From the NCBI RefSeq assembly GCF_014193425.1, contig NZ_JACHZG010000001.1, forward strand, positions 2,604,001 to 2,668,000: a stretch of 64,000 nucleotides of DNA, written 5' to 3'. This stretch comes from Microlunatus antarcticus. Its GTDB lineage: Bacteria; Actinomycetota; Actinomycetes; Propionibacteriales; Propionibacteriaceae. The notes below the pieces were generated by a model. The model had not been told where the DNA came from. It made no database searches and saw nothing but the letters and a program-made list of their open reading frames with translations. Positions 33,754 through 43,138 of this stretch are shown in pieces (position 1 is the stretch's first letter; every line of letters starts with the position of its first letter). The position numbers and the translations under genes were made by a program.

Positions 33754-35265
33754 GTGTCGTCCGTGCCCGCGTTGCGGACCGTGTCCCGTGCCACCGTCGG
33801 CTGGGCCGTCGGTCTCGGCGCACTCGCCTTCGCCGTCCGCCTGGTCACGGTGCTCCGCGGTGGCGGCCTCTTCGGCCGCATCGGCTACGACGGCTCCGTC
33901 TACTACGCGTCCGCCGCGGCCCTCGCCCACGGGGTCGTGCCGTACGCCGACTTCCTGCTGCTGCACCCGCCGGGCATCGTCCTGGCGCTCCTCCCCTTCG
34001 CCGCGCTCGGACGGGCGGTCGGTGACGCCGACGCGTACGCCCTGGCCCGGCTCGCGTGGTTCGGGCTCGGCGCGGTCAGCACCGTCCTGGTCTTCGCCGT
34101 CGTCCGCACGCGCGGGCTCCGGCCGGCGGTGGCCGCCGCGACGTTCTACGCCGTCTTCGTCCCCGCCGTCACGAGCGAGCACACGACCTCGTTGGAGGCG
34201 GTCGGGTCCGTCTGCCTGCTGGGCGCGGTGGCGCTGCTGGCCCGCGGGCGGGACCTCCGGACCGGACCGGTCTGGCCGCTGCTCGCCGCGGGCGCCCTGC
34301 TGGGCGTCTCCACCGGCACGAAGATCTGGGGCGTCGCGGTGGTCCTCGCGCTCGTCGGCTGGTCCGTGGGCCGTGCGGGTCCGCGGCGGGCCGGTCTCGT
34401 GCTCGCCGGCGCGGTCGGCGGGACGGTCGCGGTCTGCCTGCCCTTCTTCGTCGCCGCGCCCGGGCCGATGTGGCGGATGGTGGTCGCCGACCAGCTCGGC
34501 CGCCGTCGCGTCCCCGGCGGCCTCGCTGGTCGACTGGTCGACATCACCGGCCTGTCGGAGCTCCGCGGAACGGTCGGCACCCACCTGCTGGCCGGGGTCG
34601 CGCTCGTCCTCCTGGTCGCCGTCCTCGCGCTCGCCCTGCGCGACCCGCTCGGCCGGCTCGGCGCGCTGCTGCTGGCGGTCACGACGGCGGTGCTGCTGTC
34701 GACGCCGCCGTGGTCGGTCGCGTACACGGGGCTCGCCGCTCCGGCGCTCGCCCTGCTGGTCGGTGCCGCCGCGATCCGACTGCGCCCGGTCGGACGGGCC
34801 GGCGTCACCGGGCACGCGGCCGCCCTCGTCGTCCTCGTCGCGTACGTGGCTGCGTCCCTGCCCGGGCTCACCTTCGGCTCGCCCTTCCCCGGCCGCAGCC
34901 TGGAGCGGGTGCTCGCGGCTGCCCCGGGCTGCGTCACGACCGACGACCCGATCGCCCTGATCGAGACGGGCGCCCTGCAGCGCGACCTGGACCTGCGCTG
35001 CCCGGTGGTCGTCGACCTCAGCGGCTACTCCTACGACCTGCAGCCGGCCGCGGCGGAGCACCTGAGCCGCTCCGCGAACGGTCAGTGGCAGCGCTTCGTG
35101 CAGCGCCGGCTCGGCAGCGGGCAGACCTCGGTGGTCGTCCGCTTCCGCACGGACCCGGGTCTGAGCCGGCGGACGCGCGCGGTGGTGGACGGCTGGCCCG
35201 TCGTCGCCGTCGTCGGCGGCTACCGGGTGCACCGACCGGTGCCCCAGGTGGCGCCGGCCCGGTAG
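33754..35265 (+). CDS. Polytopic membrane glycosyltransferase-like protein (GT39/GT87 type)
   Basis: 503 residues with about ten membrane helices followed by a soluble C-terminal part of roughly 120 residues. The first extracellular loop carries GYDGSVYYASAAALAHG, the acidic motif seen in polyprenol-phosphate-sugar transferases of the GT39/GT83/GT87 type, then DFLLLHPPGIVLALLP. GTG 33754 is chosen for its GAGGAGG five bases upstream. Likely adds sugars or arabinose-like units outside the membrane, but acceptor and donor are unknown. The CTGAGC site upstream links it to the two-component system. Confidence 0.72.
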   Translation: MSSVPALRTVSRATVGWAVGLGALAFAVRLVTVLRGGGLFGRIGYDGSVYYASAAALAHGVVPYADFLLLHPPGIVLALLPFAALGRAVGDADAYALARLAWFGLGAVSTVLVFAVVRTRGLRPAVAAATFYAVFVPAVTSEHTTSLEAVGSVCLLGAVALLARGRDLRTGPVWPLLAAGALLGVSTGTKIWGVAVVLALVGWSVGRAGPRRAGLVLAGAVGGTVAVCLPFFVAAPGPMWRMVVADQLGRRRVPGGLAGRLVDITGLSELRGTVGTHLLAGVALVLLVAVLALALRDPLGRLGALLLAVTTAVLLSTPPWSVAYTGLAAPALALLVGAAAIRLRPVGRAGVTGHAAALVVLVAYVAASLPGLTFGSPFPGRSLERVLAAAPGCVTTDDPIALIETGALQRDLDLRCPVVVDLSGYSYDLQPAAAEHLSRSANGQWQRFVQRRLGSGQTSVVVRFRTDPGLSRRTRAVVDGWPVVAVVGGYRVHRPVPQVAPAR

Positions 35266-35283
35266 GCGCTCGGAGGGGGCTGC

Positions 35284-35958
35284 CTACAGGAGCCCCTGGG
35301 CGTCGGCCTCCTCGATCGTCACCAACGTCGTCCGCATGTGCTGCACCGCCAGCCGGACGGCTTCCGGGGTGTCGCCACGGCGGTAGCAGTCCAGGATCTC
35401 GGCGTGCTCGCGGTCGGACTCGGCCCGCCGCTCGGGGCTGGCGCGCAGCGAGAGCCCGACGTAGGTCGACGCGCTGTCGCGCAGCCCGCCCAGGATGGTG
35501 GCCAGCCGGCTGGCCTTGTCGTCCTCGGCGAAGCAGGCGTGGAACTGACGGTTGAGGTCCGACCACACGGCGGTGTCCTTCGTCCGCGTCATCCGGCGCA
35601 TGAGCCGCTCGGCCTCGTCGAGCCGGTCGGGAGCCACCCGCCCGATCATGCGCTGGACCATGAGCGGCTCGAGCGCCATCCGCAGCTCGTAGATCTCGCG
35701 GACCTCGGCGAGGTCGAAGCTGCGCACCCGCGACCCGCGGTGGGGGTCGAAGACGACGAGTCCTTCGCCGGCCAGGTCGCGCAACGCCTCGCGGACCGGG
35801 GTGATGCTCACCGCGAACTGGCTCGCGAGGTCGGCCTGGATGAGCCGGGACCCGGCCGGGAGCTCACCGTCCAGGATGGCCTGGCGCATGCGCTGGAGGA
35901 CGTAGCCGTGCGCGGTCAAGTTCGGTCGCTCGCCGCTGCGCATCTGCCCTAGCGGCAT
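35284..35958 (-). CDS. GntR family regulator (FCD/FadR subfamily)
   Basis: 224 residues: a winged helix at about 15-80 (VLQRMRQAILDGELPAGSRL, SITPVREALRDLAGEGLV) and an all-helical FCD ligand domain (IYELRMALEPLMVQRM; LNRQFHACFAEDD; EHAEILDCYRRGD) with the histidines that usually bind a metal and an organic acid. It lies after asparaginase on the minus strand, beside the catabolic genes at 37.2-44.9 kb, which it probably represses. AGGAGG six bases before ATG 35958. Confidence 0.9.
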   Translation of the reverse strand: MPLGQMRSGERPNLTAHGYVLQRMRQAILDGELPAGSRLIQADLASQFAVSITPVREALRDLAGEGLVVFDPHRGSRVRSFDLAEVREIYELRMALEPLMVQRMIGRVAPDRLDEAERLMRRMTRTKDTAVWSDLNRQFHACFAEDDKASRLATILGGLRDSASTYVGLSLRASPERRAESDREHAEILDCYRRGDTPEAVRLAVQHMRTTLVTIEEADAQGLL

Positions 35959-35979
35959 CCTTCGCCTCCTGCACCGTCA

Positions 35980-35993
35980 GTGTGGTTCCACAC
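35980..35993. promoter_or_regulatory. Inverted repeat upstream of the GntR gene
   Basis: GTGTGG-TT-CCACAC, perfect 6-bp arms, 22 bases before the GntR start and just downstream of a TACTGT -10-like box on the minus strand. It may be an autoregulatory operator; a role as weak terminator after asparaginase is the alternative. Confidence 0.4.
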
Positions 35994-36008
35994 AGTAGCC
36001 ACGCGGCG

Positions 36009-37031
36009 TCACGCGGGGACGCCGCGCGCCCCGCGCCGTCGGAACTCGTCCGCGATCTTCCCCGCTCCCGCACCCGAGCCGAGCAGGCAGGTGAGCAGGA
36101 GCCGCGACTTGCGAGGGTCGAGCGAGCCGGAGAGCACCGCACCGCGGGCGATCAGGTCGGACTCCGAACCGGGGAAGCCGTACGTGGAGGTGTACGTCGT
36201 CCCCGCGCCGGTGCGGGTGGCGACCACCACGGGGCGGCGCTCGACGACGCGTCCCACGACGGCGGCGAGACCGGCCGAGACGTGGCCCACCCCGAACCCG
36301 GCGACCACGATCCCGGCACACCCGGCGTCGTCGACGATCTCCAGCAGCCGCCCGTCGTCCCCCAGGAACGTCTCCAGCAGGGGGACGAGCACCGGACGGT
36401 CGGGCGCCCCGGTGGTCAGCGGCGACGGTCGCCAGGCCGGACCGCCGAAGGCCACGGCGCCCTCGTCCACGTGGCCGAGCGGACCGAAGGAGTCCGAGCG
36501 GAAGACGTCGGGCCCGCTCGACCGCGTCTTGCGCACCCGTGCCGCGGCGTGCACCTGGTCGGCCATGACGACCAGCACGCCGCGGTCGCGGGCACCGGCG
36601 CTCGTGGCCGTCACGACCGCGGCGCTCAGGTTCGCCGGACCGTCCGCGCCCGGTGCCTGCGGGGACCTCATGGCCCCGGTGACGACCAGGGGCGCCGACC
36701 GGTCCCAGTAGAGGTCGAGCAGGTACGCCGTCTCCTCGATCGTGTCGGTGCCCTGCACGACGACGACCCCGTCGGCCCCCGCGTCGACGACGGCCCGCGC
36801 CCACGTCAGCACGGCGAAGAGGTCGTCCAGGCCCAGGGACGCGCCCGGGACCGTCGCCAGCGTCGCCGACTCGACCTCCACGTGGGCGAGGGAGGGAACC
36901 GAGCGGAGCAGGTCGGCGGCGGTCAGCGAGGGGACGACGCCGCGGCCGTCGGAGCGGTCGGACGTCATCGTGATCGTCCCGCCGAGGGACGCGACGGCGA
37001 CACGGAGCGGATCGGGCAGCTGCAGGCTCAT
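36009..37031 (-). CDS. L-asparaginase family amidohydrolase
   Basis: 340 residues. The catalytic Thr motif ASLGGTITMT is near residue 15 and the second motif VVVQGTDTIEETAY near 90, followed by VTGAMRSPQAPGADG. The Thr/Thr/Asp/Lys quartet of type I/II asparaginases therefore looks complete. No signal peptide is visible. It diverges from the MFS gene of the catabolic cluster. True substrate may be asparagine or a related amide released by the pathway; an amide-rich neighbourhood supports the latter, by inference. Confidence 0.87.
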   Translation of the reverse strand: MSLQLPDPLRVAVASLGGTITMTSDRSDGRGVVPSLTAADLLRSVPSLAHVEVESATLATVPGASLGLDDLFAVLTWARAVVDAGADGVVVVQGTDTIEETAYLLDLYWDRSAPLVVTGAMRSPQAPGADGPANLSAAVVTATSAGARDRGVLVVMADQVHAAARVRKTRSSGPDVFRSDSFGPLGHVDEGAVAFGGPAWRPSPLTTGAPDRPVLVPLLETFLGDDGRLLEIVDDAGCAGIVVAGFGVGHVSAGLAAVVGRVVERRPVVVATRTGAGTTYTSTYGFPGSESDLIARGAVLSGSLDPRKSRLLLTCLLGSGAGAGKIADEFRRRGARGVPA

Positions 37032-37161
37032 GGCGGGGCCTCCTGGGCATCAGCGGGGGACGGACGGGCGCGTACGGGAGAGCCGGCGGCCGGCGGTGCG
37101 CGGACGACCCGCGGCTGTTACGTCGCCGTCATCGTGCTCTGCCTACGCTGCTCCCGCGTCG

Positions 37162-37190
37162 TTGACATATCGCATGATGCATTCTATAAC
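37162..37190 (+). promoter_or_regulatory. Strong sigma-70 type promoter of the catabolic operon
   Basis: Consensus-like TTGACA (37162-37167), 17-base spacer, TATAAC (37185-37190). This is the best promoter match in the window and stands in an unusually A/T-rich patch. Confidence 0.75.
37172..37180. promoter_or_regulatory. Repressor operator candidate within the promoter spacer
   Basis: GCAT-G-ATGC palindrome between the -35 and -10 boxes. Its position would block RNA polymerase; the nearby FCD-type GntR protein is the likely ligand. Confidence 0.45.
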
Positions 37191-37217
37191 ATCCAGGACG
37201 CAACTACGGAGGTCTCC

Positions 37218-38492
37218 TTGAGCAGCTCAGCCCCCTCAGCCCCCTCGTCCACCGACCGGGACGCGCCGACCCTCGCGCGGCTCCCGCTCGGCATCGCGCT
37301 CTTCACCTTCGTCGTGCTGGGGCTCTCGTACATCACCAATGCCGCCGACCGGCAGGTGTTCCCCGTCCTGCTCCCGGCCATCCGGACCGAGTACGGCTTC
37401 TCGCTCGGCGAGGGCGGCCTGCTGTCCACGATCTTCACGCTGGGCATCGGGCTGGCCGGCGTCCCCGGTGCCTACCTGCTCAACCGCTTCTCGCGGCGCG
37501 CCGTGATCGTGGGCGGCATCGTCATCTACTCGGGCTTCACCGCGCTGACGGCGGTGTCGGTCGGGTTCGCCGACATGTTCGCCTACCGCGCGCTCTCCGG
37601 GGTCGGCGAGGCGATCCAGAACGCCGCGCTCTTCGCGGCCGTCGGCGCGTACTTCTTCAAGCGCCGTGCGCTCGCGATCGGCAGCCTGAACTTCTGCTAC
37701 GGCGTGGGCGCCTTCCTCGGCCCTCGTCTGGGGGCGCAGTTCGCGGCCGGCAGCGGCTGGCGGACGCCGTTCTACGTCTACGCGATCGCGGGCTTCGTGA
37801 TCGCCGCGATCATCCTCGTGGTCGTCAGCAAGCGGTTCACCGAGCAGGTGGAGCCGCTGGGCGACGTGCGTCCCGAGGTGGCCGCGAACGTCCCGGAGAA
37901 GGTCTACAACCGCAACGTCGTGGTGCTCATGGTCGTCGCCGCCATCGCCGGTGTCTCCCTGTACGGCTACCTGGGCCTCTACCCCACCTACCTCCAGACC
38001 GAGCTCGGCTTCACCGTGGTGGAGGCGGGCAAGGCCGCAGGCATGTTCGGCCTCGGCGCCCTGATGGGCATCCCGGCCGGCCTGCTCGGCGACCGCTTCG
38101 ACCAGCGCTGGATCCTGATGGGGTCGCTGGTGGCCGCCAGCATCGTCGGGTACGTCCTGTTCCACGGCCCGACGACGCCGGGCTGGCAGTCGCTGCTGTC
38201 CTTCCTCACCGGCGCGACCGGGAGCGGGCTGCTCTTCACGAACACCTACTCCGCCATGCAGCGCGCGGTCCGACCGGAGAAGGTCGGCCAGGTGTCGGGT
38301 GCCTTCGTCACGAGCTGGTACCTCCCCTCCGCCCTCGCCGGCTACCTCTTCGCGCTGCTGCAGAACAACCTCGGCTGGGGCGGCGCGAGCCTCGTCCAGC
38401 TCAGCCTCGTGCCGCTGATCGGCGTCGTCGCGCTGCTCTTCCTCGACACGAGCCGGTTCACCACGGCCAAGGTCTCCTCCGGCCACCACTGA
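37218..38492 (+). CDS. MFS transporter of the catabolic cluster
   Basis: 424 residues with about 12 membrane helices, resembling the anion/aromatic-acid symporter branch of the MFS (YITNAADRQVFPVLLPAIR; a GEGGLLSTIFTLGIG helix; LLNRFSRRAVIVGG loop motif; GVGEAIQNAALFAAV). The start is TTG 37218, with CGGAGG five bases upstream; no ATG or GTG fits. It is the first gene of the plus-strand cluster behind the strong promoter and probably imports the substrate. Confidence 0.87.
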   Translation: MSSSAPSAPSSTDRDAPTLARLPLGIALFTFVVLGLSYITNAADRQVFPVLLPAIRTEYGFSLGEGGLLSTIFTLGIGLAGVPGAYLLNRFSRRAVIVGGIVIYSGFTALTAVSVGFADMFAYRALSGVGEAIQNAALFAAVGAYFFKRRALAIGSLNFCYGVGAFLGPRLGAQFAAGSGWRTPFYVYAIAGFVIAAIILVVVSKRFTEQVEPLGDVRPEVAANVPEKVYNRNVVVLMVVAAIAGVSLYGYLGLYPTYLQTELGFTVVEAGKAAGMFGLGALMGIPAGLLGDRFDQRWILMGSLVAASIVGYVLFHGPTTPGWQSLLSFLTGATGSGLLFTNTYSAMQRAVRPEKVGQVSGAFVTSWYLPSALAGYLFALLQNNLGWGGASLVQLSLVPLIGVVALLFLDTSRFTTAKVSSGHH

Positions 38493-38535
38493 CCGGTCGA
38501 CCAGGACCGACACCGACCTCCCACCCGAAGGACGC

Positions 38536-39153
38536 ATGCCTCTCCCCGCGCTCGCCCCCGCCCGCACCGCCGTCGTCACCATCGACATGCACCGCGGCCA
38601 CCTCGACCCGGCCGTGGCGACCATGCCGCTGCCCGCCGAGGCCGCCGCCCGGGTCACGGCGGCCAACGCCGTCCTCGTCCGGGCGGCGCGGGCGCGGGGC
38701 GTCCCCGTCGTCCACGTCGTCACCGGCTACCACGCGGTCGCCGAGATCGCCTCCAACCCGTGGTGGGCGGCCGTCGCCGGCACCGACGCGACGCGGGCGA
38801 ACGTGCTGAACCACCAGCTCCCGGGCAGCCCGGGGCTGGAGGTGATGCCCGACCTGCTGGAGGAGACCGACGTGGTGGTCACGGGCAAGAAGCGCTACGA
38901 CTGCTTCGCCGCCACCGACCTCGACCACGTGCTGCGCTCCCGCGGCGTCTCGACGCTGCTGCTCACCGGGGTCAACACGAACTCGTGCGTGCTGGCCACC
39001 ACGGTGGCCGCCAACACCCGCGACTACGCCGCCGTCGTCGTCGAGGACTGCGTCGACACGATGGACCGGACCCTGCACGAGCCGGCCCTCGCCGTCCTGC
39101 GGCAGGCCTTCGGCTGGGTGGCCACGCTCGACGAGACGGTCGCCGCGCTGTGA
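38536..39153 (+). CDS. Isochorismatase-like cysteine hydrolase (amidase)
   Basis: 205 residues. The catalytic triad is visible: Asp in VVTIDMHRGH, Lys in VVTGKKRYDCF and nucleophile Cys in GVNTNSCVLATT. Relatives include N-carbamoylsarcosine amidase, maleamate amidase, biuret hydrolase, RutB and nicotinamidase. The local context (cyclic amidohydrolase, asparaginase) favours hydrolysis of a linear amide or carbamoyl intermediate. The stop overlaps the next start as GTGA. Confidence 0.87.
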   Translation: MPLPALAPARTAVVTIDMHRGHLDPAVATMPLPAEAAARVTAANAVLVRAARARGVPVVHVVTGYHAVAEIASNPWWAAVAGTDATRANVLNHQLPGSPGLEVMPDLLEETDVVVTGKKRYDCFAATDLDHVLRSRGVSTLLLTGVNTNSCVLATTVAANTRDYAAVVVEDCVDTMDRTLHEPALAVLRQAFGWVATLDETVAAL

Positions 39154-40184
39154 CGACGCCACCGCCGCGGGTCGTCGACACGCACAGCCACGTCATCCCG
39201 CCCCAGCTGGTGGCGGCCATGGAGGAGGGCCGCGCCCCGGACGGGATCACCCTGGACCGCAACGGCGGCACGCCGTGGGTCGTGCACCGCCAGGGCTACC
39301 GCTACCCCCTGCTGCCCGGCTTCCACGACGTCGCCGCCCGGCTCGACGCGATGGACCGCGACCAGGTGACCGTGTCCGTGCTGTCGGTCGCCCCGCCGCT
39401 GTTCCTCTACTGGGTCGACGCGGCGGAGGCCGTGGCCTCGAGCCGCCTCGTGAACGACGCGATCGCCGCCATGGTCGTCGAGCACCCGGACCGCTTCGCC
39501 GGACTCGCGACGCTGCCGATGCAGGACCCGGACGCCGCCGCGGTCGAGCTCCGCCGGGCGGTCACCGAGCTGGGGCTGCGCGGGGCGCAGATCGGCCCGC
39601 ACGTCGAGGGCGTCCCCCTCGACGACCCGTCCTTCCGGCCCGTCCTGCGCGCGGCCGCCGAGCTCGACGTCCCGCTGGTCCTGCACCCGTACTACGTGGG
39701 CGCCGCCACCGGCGAGCTCGCCGACTTCTACCTGACCAACCTGCAGGGCAACCCGTGGCAGACCGCCGTCAGCGCGTCACGGCTGATCCTGTCCGGGACG
39801 CTCGACGAGCTGCCCGGTCTGTCGCTCGTGCTGGTGCACGGCGGCGGCCACCTGCCCTACCAGATCGGCCGGCTCGACCACGGCCACCGCGTACGCCCCG
39901 AGGCCGCGCGACCGCAGCACCCGCCGAGCACCTACCTGCGGCGCTTCCACTACGACAGCCTCACGCACGACCTCGACGCCACCCGTTGGCTGATCGAGAA
40001 GGTCGGGGCCGACCGGGTGATGTTCGGCACCGACTACCCCTTCGACATGGCCGGAGGGACGTACGCGGAGCAGCTCGCCGCCGTGGCGTCCGGCTCCCCG
40101 GTCGTCCCCACCGTCGGCTCGGTGACCGCCGACGCCCTGTTCCGGCTGCAACCCGCCCCTGCCGAAGGAGAGCTCTCCGCATGA
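39150..40184 (+). CDS. ACMSD-like amidohydrolase / decarboxylase
   Basis: 344 residues, amidohydrolase_2 family. Metal ligands are suggested by VVDTHSHVIPP near the N-terminus, LHPYYVG and LVHGGGHLPYQ in the middle and FGTDYPFDM near the C-terminus. This family includes aminocarboxymuconate-semialdehyde decarboxylase, isoorotate and resorcylate decarboxylases and oxalomesaconate hydratase. Followed directly by an aldehyde dehydrogenase, as in aminomuconate-type pathways, but the ring-cleaving dioxygenase expected there is absent. Overlaps both neighbours (GTGA and ATGA), so it is translated as part of one operon. Confidence 0.83.
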   Translation: MTTPPPRVVDTHSHVIPPQLVAAMEEGRAPDGITLDRNGGTPWVVHRQGYRYPLLPGFHDVAARLDAMDRDQVTVSVLSVAPPLFLYWVDAAEAVASSRLVNDAIAAMVVEHPDRFAGLATLPMQDPDAAAVELRRAVTELGLRGAQIGPHVEGVPLDDPSFRPVLRAAAELDVPLVLHPYYVGAATGELADFYLTNLQGNPWQTAVSASRLILSGTLDELPGLSLVLVHGGGHLPYQIGRLDHGHRVRPEAARPQHPPSTYLRRFHYDSLTHDLDATRWLIEKVGADRVMFGTDYPFDMAGGTYAEQLAAVASGSPVVPTVGSVTADALFRLQPAPAEGELSA

Positions 40185-41680
40185 CGACGACCGAGGTGTT
40201 CCTGCACGTCGACGGCACGGACCGGCCGGGCGCGGACGGCGCGTCCTTCGCCGTCGTCGACCCCTTCAGCGGCGAGACGGTCGCGACCGTCGCCGAGGCG
40301 ACGCCGGGCGACGTCGACGACGCCGTGGCGGCGGCCCGTCGGGCGTACGACGACCAGCGCTGGCGCGGCCAGGCTCCGCGCGATCGCGCGCGCGTCCTCA
40401 ACCGGGCCGCCGGCCTGCTGGCGGCGCGGATCGACGACCTCGCAGAGCTCGAGACCCGCCAGATCGGTCGGCCGCTGCGCGAGATGCGCGCCCAGCTGCG
40501 CCGGCTTCCCGAGTGGCTGGAGTACTTCGGCGCCGTCGCCCAGACGGCCGAGGGCACCGTCCCCGACTTCGGGCACGGCCACCTCAACGTCGTGCGCCGG
40601 GTCCCGCTCGGGGTGGCCGGGCTGATCACGCCCTGGAACCACCCGCTGCTCATCACCATGAAGAAGCTGTCCGTGGCGCTGGCGGCGGGCAACTCGGTCG
40701 TGCTGAAGCCGAGCGAGCTGGCGCCGGTCGTCCCCGGGATGCTCGTGACCCTGCTCGAGGAGGCCGGCGTCCCCGCCGGGGTCGTCGACGTCGTGCACGG
40801 CTTCGGTCGCACGACCGGGCGCGCGCTGTCGGAGCACCGGGGGCTGGCCAAGGTCGACGTCACGGGCGGCACCGAGACCGGCCGGGCGATCGCGGCCCAC
40901 GCCGGCCGCTCGCTCATCCCCGTGACCGCCGAGCTCGGCGGCAAGGCACCGGTGATCGTCTTCGACGACGTCGACCTCGACGTCGCCGTGAGCGGGTCCC
41001 TGTTCGCCGCCTTCGTCGCCACCGGGCAGACCTGCGTCCAGGGCTCACGACTGCTGGTCGCGGAGGCGGTGCACGACCGGTTCGTCGCCGCCCTCGTCGC
41101 CCGTACCGACGCGCTGCGGCTCGGCGACCCGATGCAGGCCGGCACCCAGGTCGGACCGCTCGTGTCCGAGGCCCAGCGCGACAAGACCGCGCGGGCCGTC
41201 GAGCGTGCGGTGGAGCAGGGCGCGACCGTCCTCGCCGGGGGTGCGGTCCCCACCGCGCCGGAGCTGTCCCGCGGCTGGTTCTACCCGCCGACGATCCTGG
41301 GCGGCGTGACGTCGTCGATGGACATCTGGACCGAGGAGGTCTTCGGGCCGGTCACGCTCGTGCGGTCGTTCACCGACGACGCCGACGCCGTCCGCCTCGC
41401 GAACGACGCGCAGTTCGGCCTCGCCGCCTCGGTCTGGACGGCCGACACCGCCCGGGCGCTGCGCGTCAGCCAGCAGCTCGAGATCGGCATCGTGTGGGTC
41501 AACGACCACCACCGGATCGACCCGTCCTCCCCCTGGGGCGGCTTCAAGGACTCGGGTCTCGGCTCCGAGAACGGCCTCGACGCCTTCCACGCGTACACCC
41601 GGGCCCAGAGCGTCGTCGTCAACACCCAGCCGCCGGGGCCGGACTGGTTCGGCACCACGTCCGACCTGCGCTACTCCTGA
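40181..41680 (+). CDS. Aldehyde dehydrogenase of the catabolic cluster
   Basis: 499-residue NAD(P)-dependent aldehyde dehydrogenase. Complete motif set: LITPWNHPLLITMKK, VTAELGGKAPVIVFDDV (general base Glu) and the catalytic Cys in ATGQTCVQGSR, then TEEVFGPV. Overall most like semialdehyde dehydrogenases for dicarboxylic or muconic semialdehydes. ATG 40181 overlaps the previous stop; GAAGGAG precedes it. Its position suggests it oxidises an aldehyde made by the ACMSD-like enzyme. Confidence 0.9.
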   Translation: MTTTEVFLHVDGTDRPGADGASFAVVDPFSGETVATVAEATPGDVDDAVAAARRAYDDQRWRGQAPRDRARVLNRAAGLLAARIDDLAELETRQIGRPLREMRAQLRRLPEWLEYFGAVAQTAEGTVPDFGHGHLNVVRRVPLGVAGLITPWNHPLLITMKKLSVALAAGNSVVLKPSELAPVVPGMLVTLLEEAGVPAGVVDVVHGFGRTTGRALSEHRGLAKVDVTGGTETGRAIAAHAGRSLIPVTAELGGKAPVIVFDDVDLDVAVSGSLFAAFVATGQTCVQGSRLLVAEAVHDRFVAALVARTDALRLGDPMQAGTQVGPLVSEAQRDKTARAVERAVEQGATVLAGGAVPTAPELSRGWFYPPTILGGVTSSMDIWTEEVFGPVTLVRSFTDDADAVRLANDAQFGLAASVWTADTARALRVSQQLEIGIVWVNDHHRIDPSSPWGGFKDSGLGSENGLDAFHAYTRAQSVVVNTQPPGPDWFGTTSDLRYS

Positions 41681-41720
41681 CCGCACACCCCGTCACCTCA
41701 TCCCAGTCCAGGAGGACTCC

Positions 41721-43070
41721 ATGCCCGACGTCGATCTCCTCGTGGTCGGCGGCACCGTCGTCAGCCCCAGCGGCCGCTCGCGGACCAACGTCGCCGTCCG
41801 GGACGGCCGGGTCGTCGCGGTCGGACCCGCCCGACCGCAGGCGAACGAGGTCGTCGACGCCACCGGGCTGCTCGTGATCCCGGGCGGCGTCGACACCCAC
41901 GTGCACCTGATGGACCCCGGCGCGCCCGACCGCGAGGACTTCCCGTCCGGCACCGCGGCCGCCGCGGCGTCCGGGGTGACGACGATCCTGGAGCACACCC
42001 ACGGTCGTCCGGTCCGGACCGTGGCGGACCTGCACGGCAAGGTCGACCACCTGCGCGACCGCTCGTACGTCGACTTCGGCCTGGCCGCGCACGCGTGGCC
42101 GGGCGAGGAAGGGGCGGTGGCCGACCTGTGGGCAGCCGGCGTCGCGTTCTTCAAGGTCTTCACCTGCACGACCCACGGCGTGCCCGGCCACAGCGCGGCG
42201 GCGCTGCGGACCCACCTGCGCGCCAGCGCGCTCGTCGACGCGGTCAGCCTGCTGCACTGCGAGGACGAGTCGCTGACCGAGAGCGCCGAGGCCGTCCTCC
42301 GCGCGGAGGGCCGGACGGACGCCGGCATCCTGCCCGAGTGGCGCAGCCTCGACGCCGAGCTGGTCGCCGTGGCCGTGGCCTCGCTGCTGGTGCGGCGCAC
42401 CGGCGCCCGGGCGACCGTGGCCCACGTCAGCAACGCCGAGGCGGCCGGCTACCTGGCCGCGGAACGCGCCCGCGGCGCCCGGCTCGCGGCCGAGGGCTGC
42501 CCGCAGTACTTCCTGCTCCGGGAGGAGGAGGTGCACCCTCACGGGGCGCTGCGCAAGTTCACACCCCCGGCGCGGGCCCGTACGGACGACGACGAGGCTC
42601 AGCTGTGGCGGCTGCTGCGGGACGGGACCCTCACGCACATGTCGAGCGACCACGCCCCATCGACCCTGGAGCAGAAGGCCGACGGCGACATCTGGTCGGT
42701 GCACTTCGGGCTGCCGGGCCTGGACAGCACGATGGCCGTCCTGCTCGACGCCGCCGCCCGCGGCCACCTCGCGTACGAGGACGTGGTCCGGGTCTACAGC
42801 GAGGCGCCGGCGAAGACGTACGGGCTGTGGCCGCGCAAGGGCCGGCTCGCCCCGGGAGCCGACGCCGACCTGGTGCTGGTCGACCCCCGAGCGCGTCGCA
42901 CCCTGCGGAACGCCGACGTGCTGTCGAAGGCCGGCTGGACGCCGTTCGACGGCCGCGAGGTCACGGGCCGGGTGGTCTCCACCTACCTCCGCGGCCGCCT
43001 CGTCGCCGCCGACGGGCGTCCGGTCGGCGAGCGGGCCGGCACGTTCCTACCCGGCGCCGGCGTCCGGTGA
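41721..43070 (+). CDS. Cyclic amidohydrolase (dihydroorotase/hydantoinase/allantoinase group)
   Basis: 449 residues. Metal-site features: GGVDTHVHLMDPG near residue 54, carboxylated-lysine candidate in AFFKVFTC near 148, LLHCEDES, TVAHVSNAEA and MSSDHAPST near the C-terminus. An N-terminal and C-terminal composite beta domain (LLVVGGTVVSP; GRVVSTYLRGRLV) completes the fold. These enzymes open cyclic amides such as hydantoins, allantoin or dihydropyrimidines. The substrate cannot be told from sequence alone. Preceded by AGGAGG. Confidence 0.88.
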   Translation: MPDVDLLVVGGTVVSPSGRSRTNVAVRDGRVVAVGPARPQANEVVDATGLLVIPGGVDTHVHLMDPGAPDREDFPSGTAAAAASGVTTILEHTHGRPVRTVADLHGKVDHLRDRSYVDFGLAAHAWPGEEGAVADLWAAGVAFFKVFTCTTHGVPGHSAAALRTHLRASALVDAVSLLHCEDESLTESAEAVLRAEGRTDAGILPEWRSLDAELVAVAVASLLVRRTGARATVAHVSNAEAAGYLAAERARGARLAAEGCPQYFLLREEEVHPHGALRKFTPPARARTDDDEAQLWRLLRDGTLTHMSSDHAPSTLEQKADGDIWSVHFGLPGLDSTMAVLLDAAARGHLAYEDVVRVYSEAPAKTYGLWPRKGRLAPGADADLVLVDPRARRTLRNADVLSKAGWTPFDGREVTGRVVSTYLRGRLVAADGRPVGERAGTFLPGAGVR

Positions 43071-43138
43071 CCCGGTCACGTCCCGTTCGCCACGCGACCC
43101 CACGAGAAGCCCGAACCCCACGAGAAGAAGGAGGGCCC

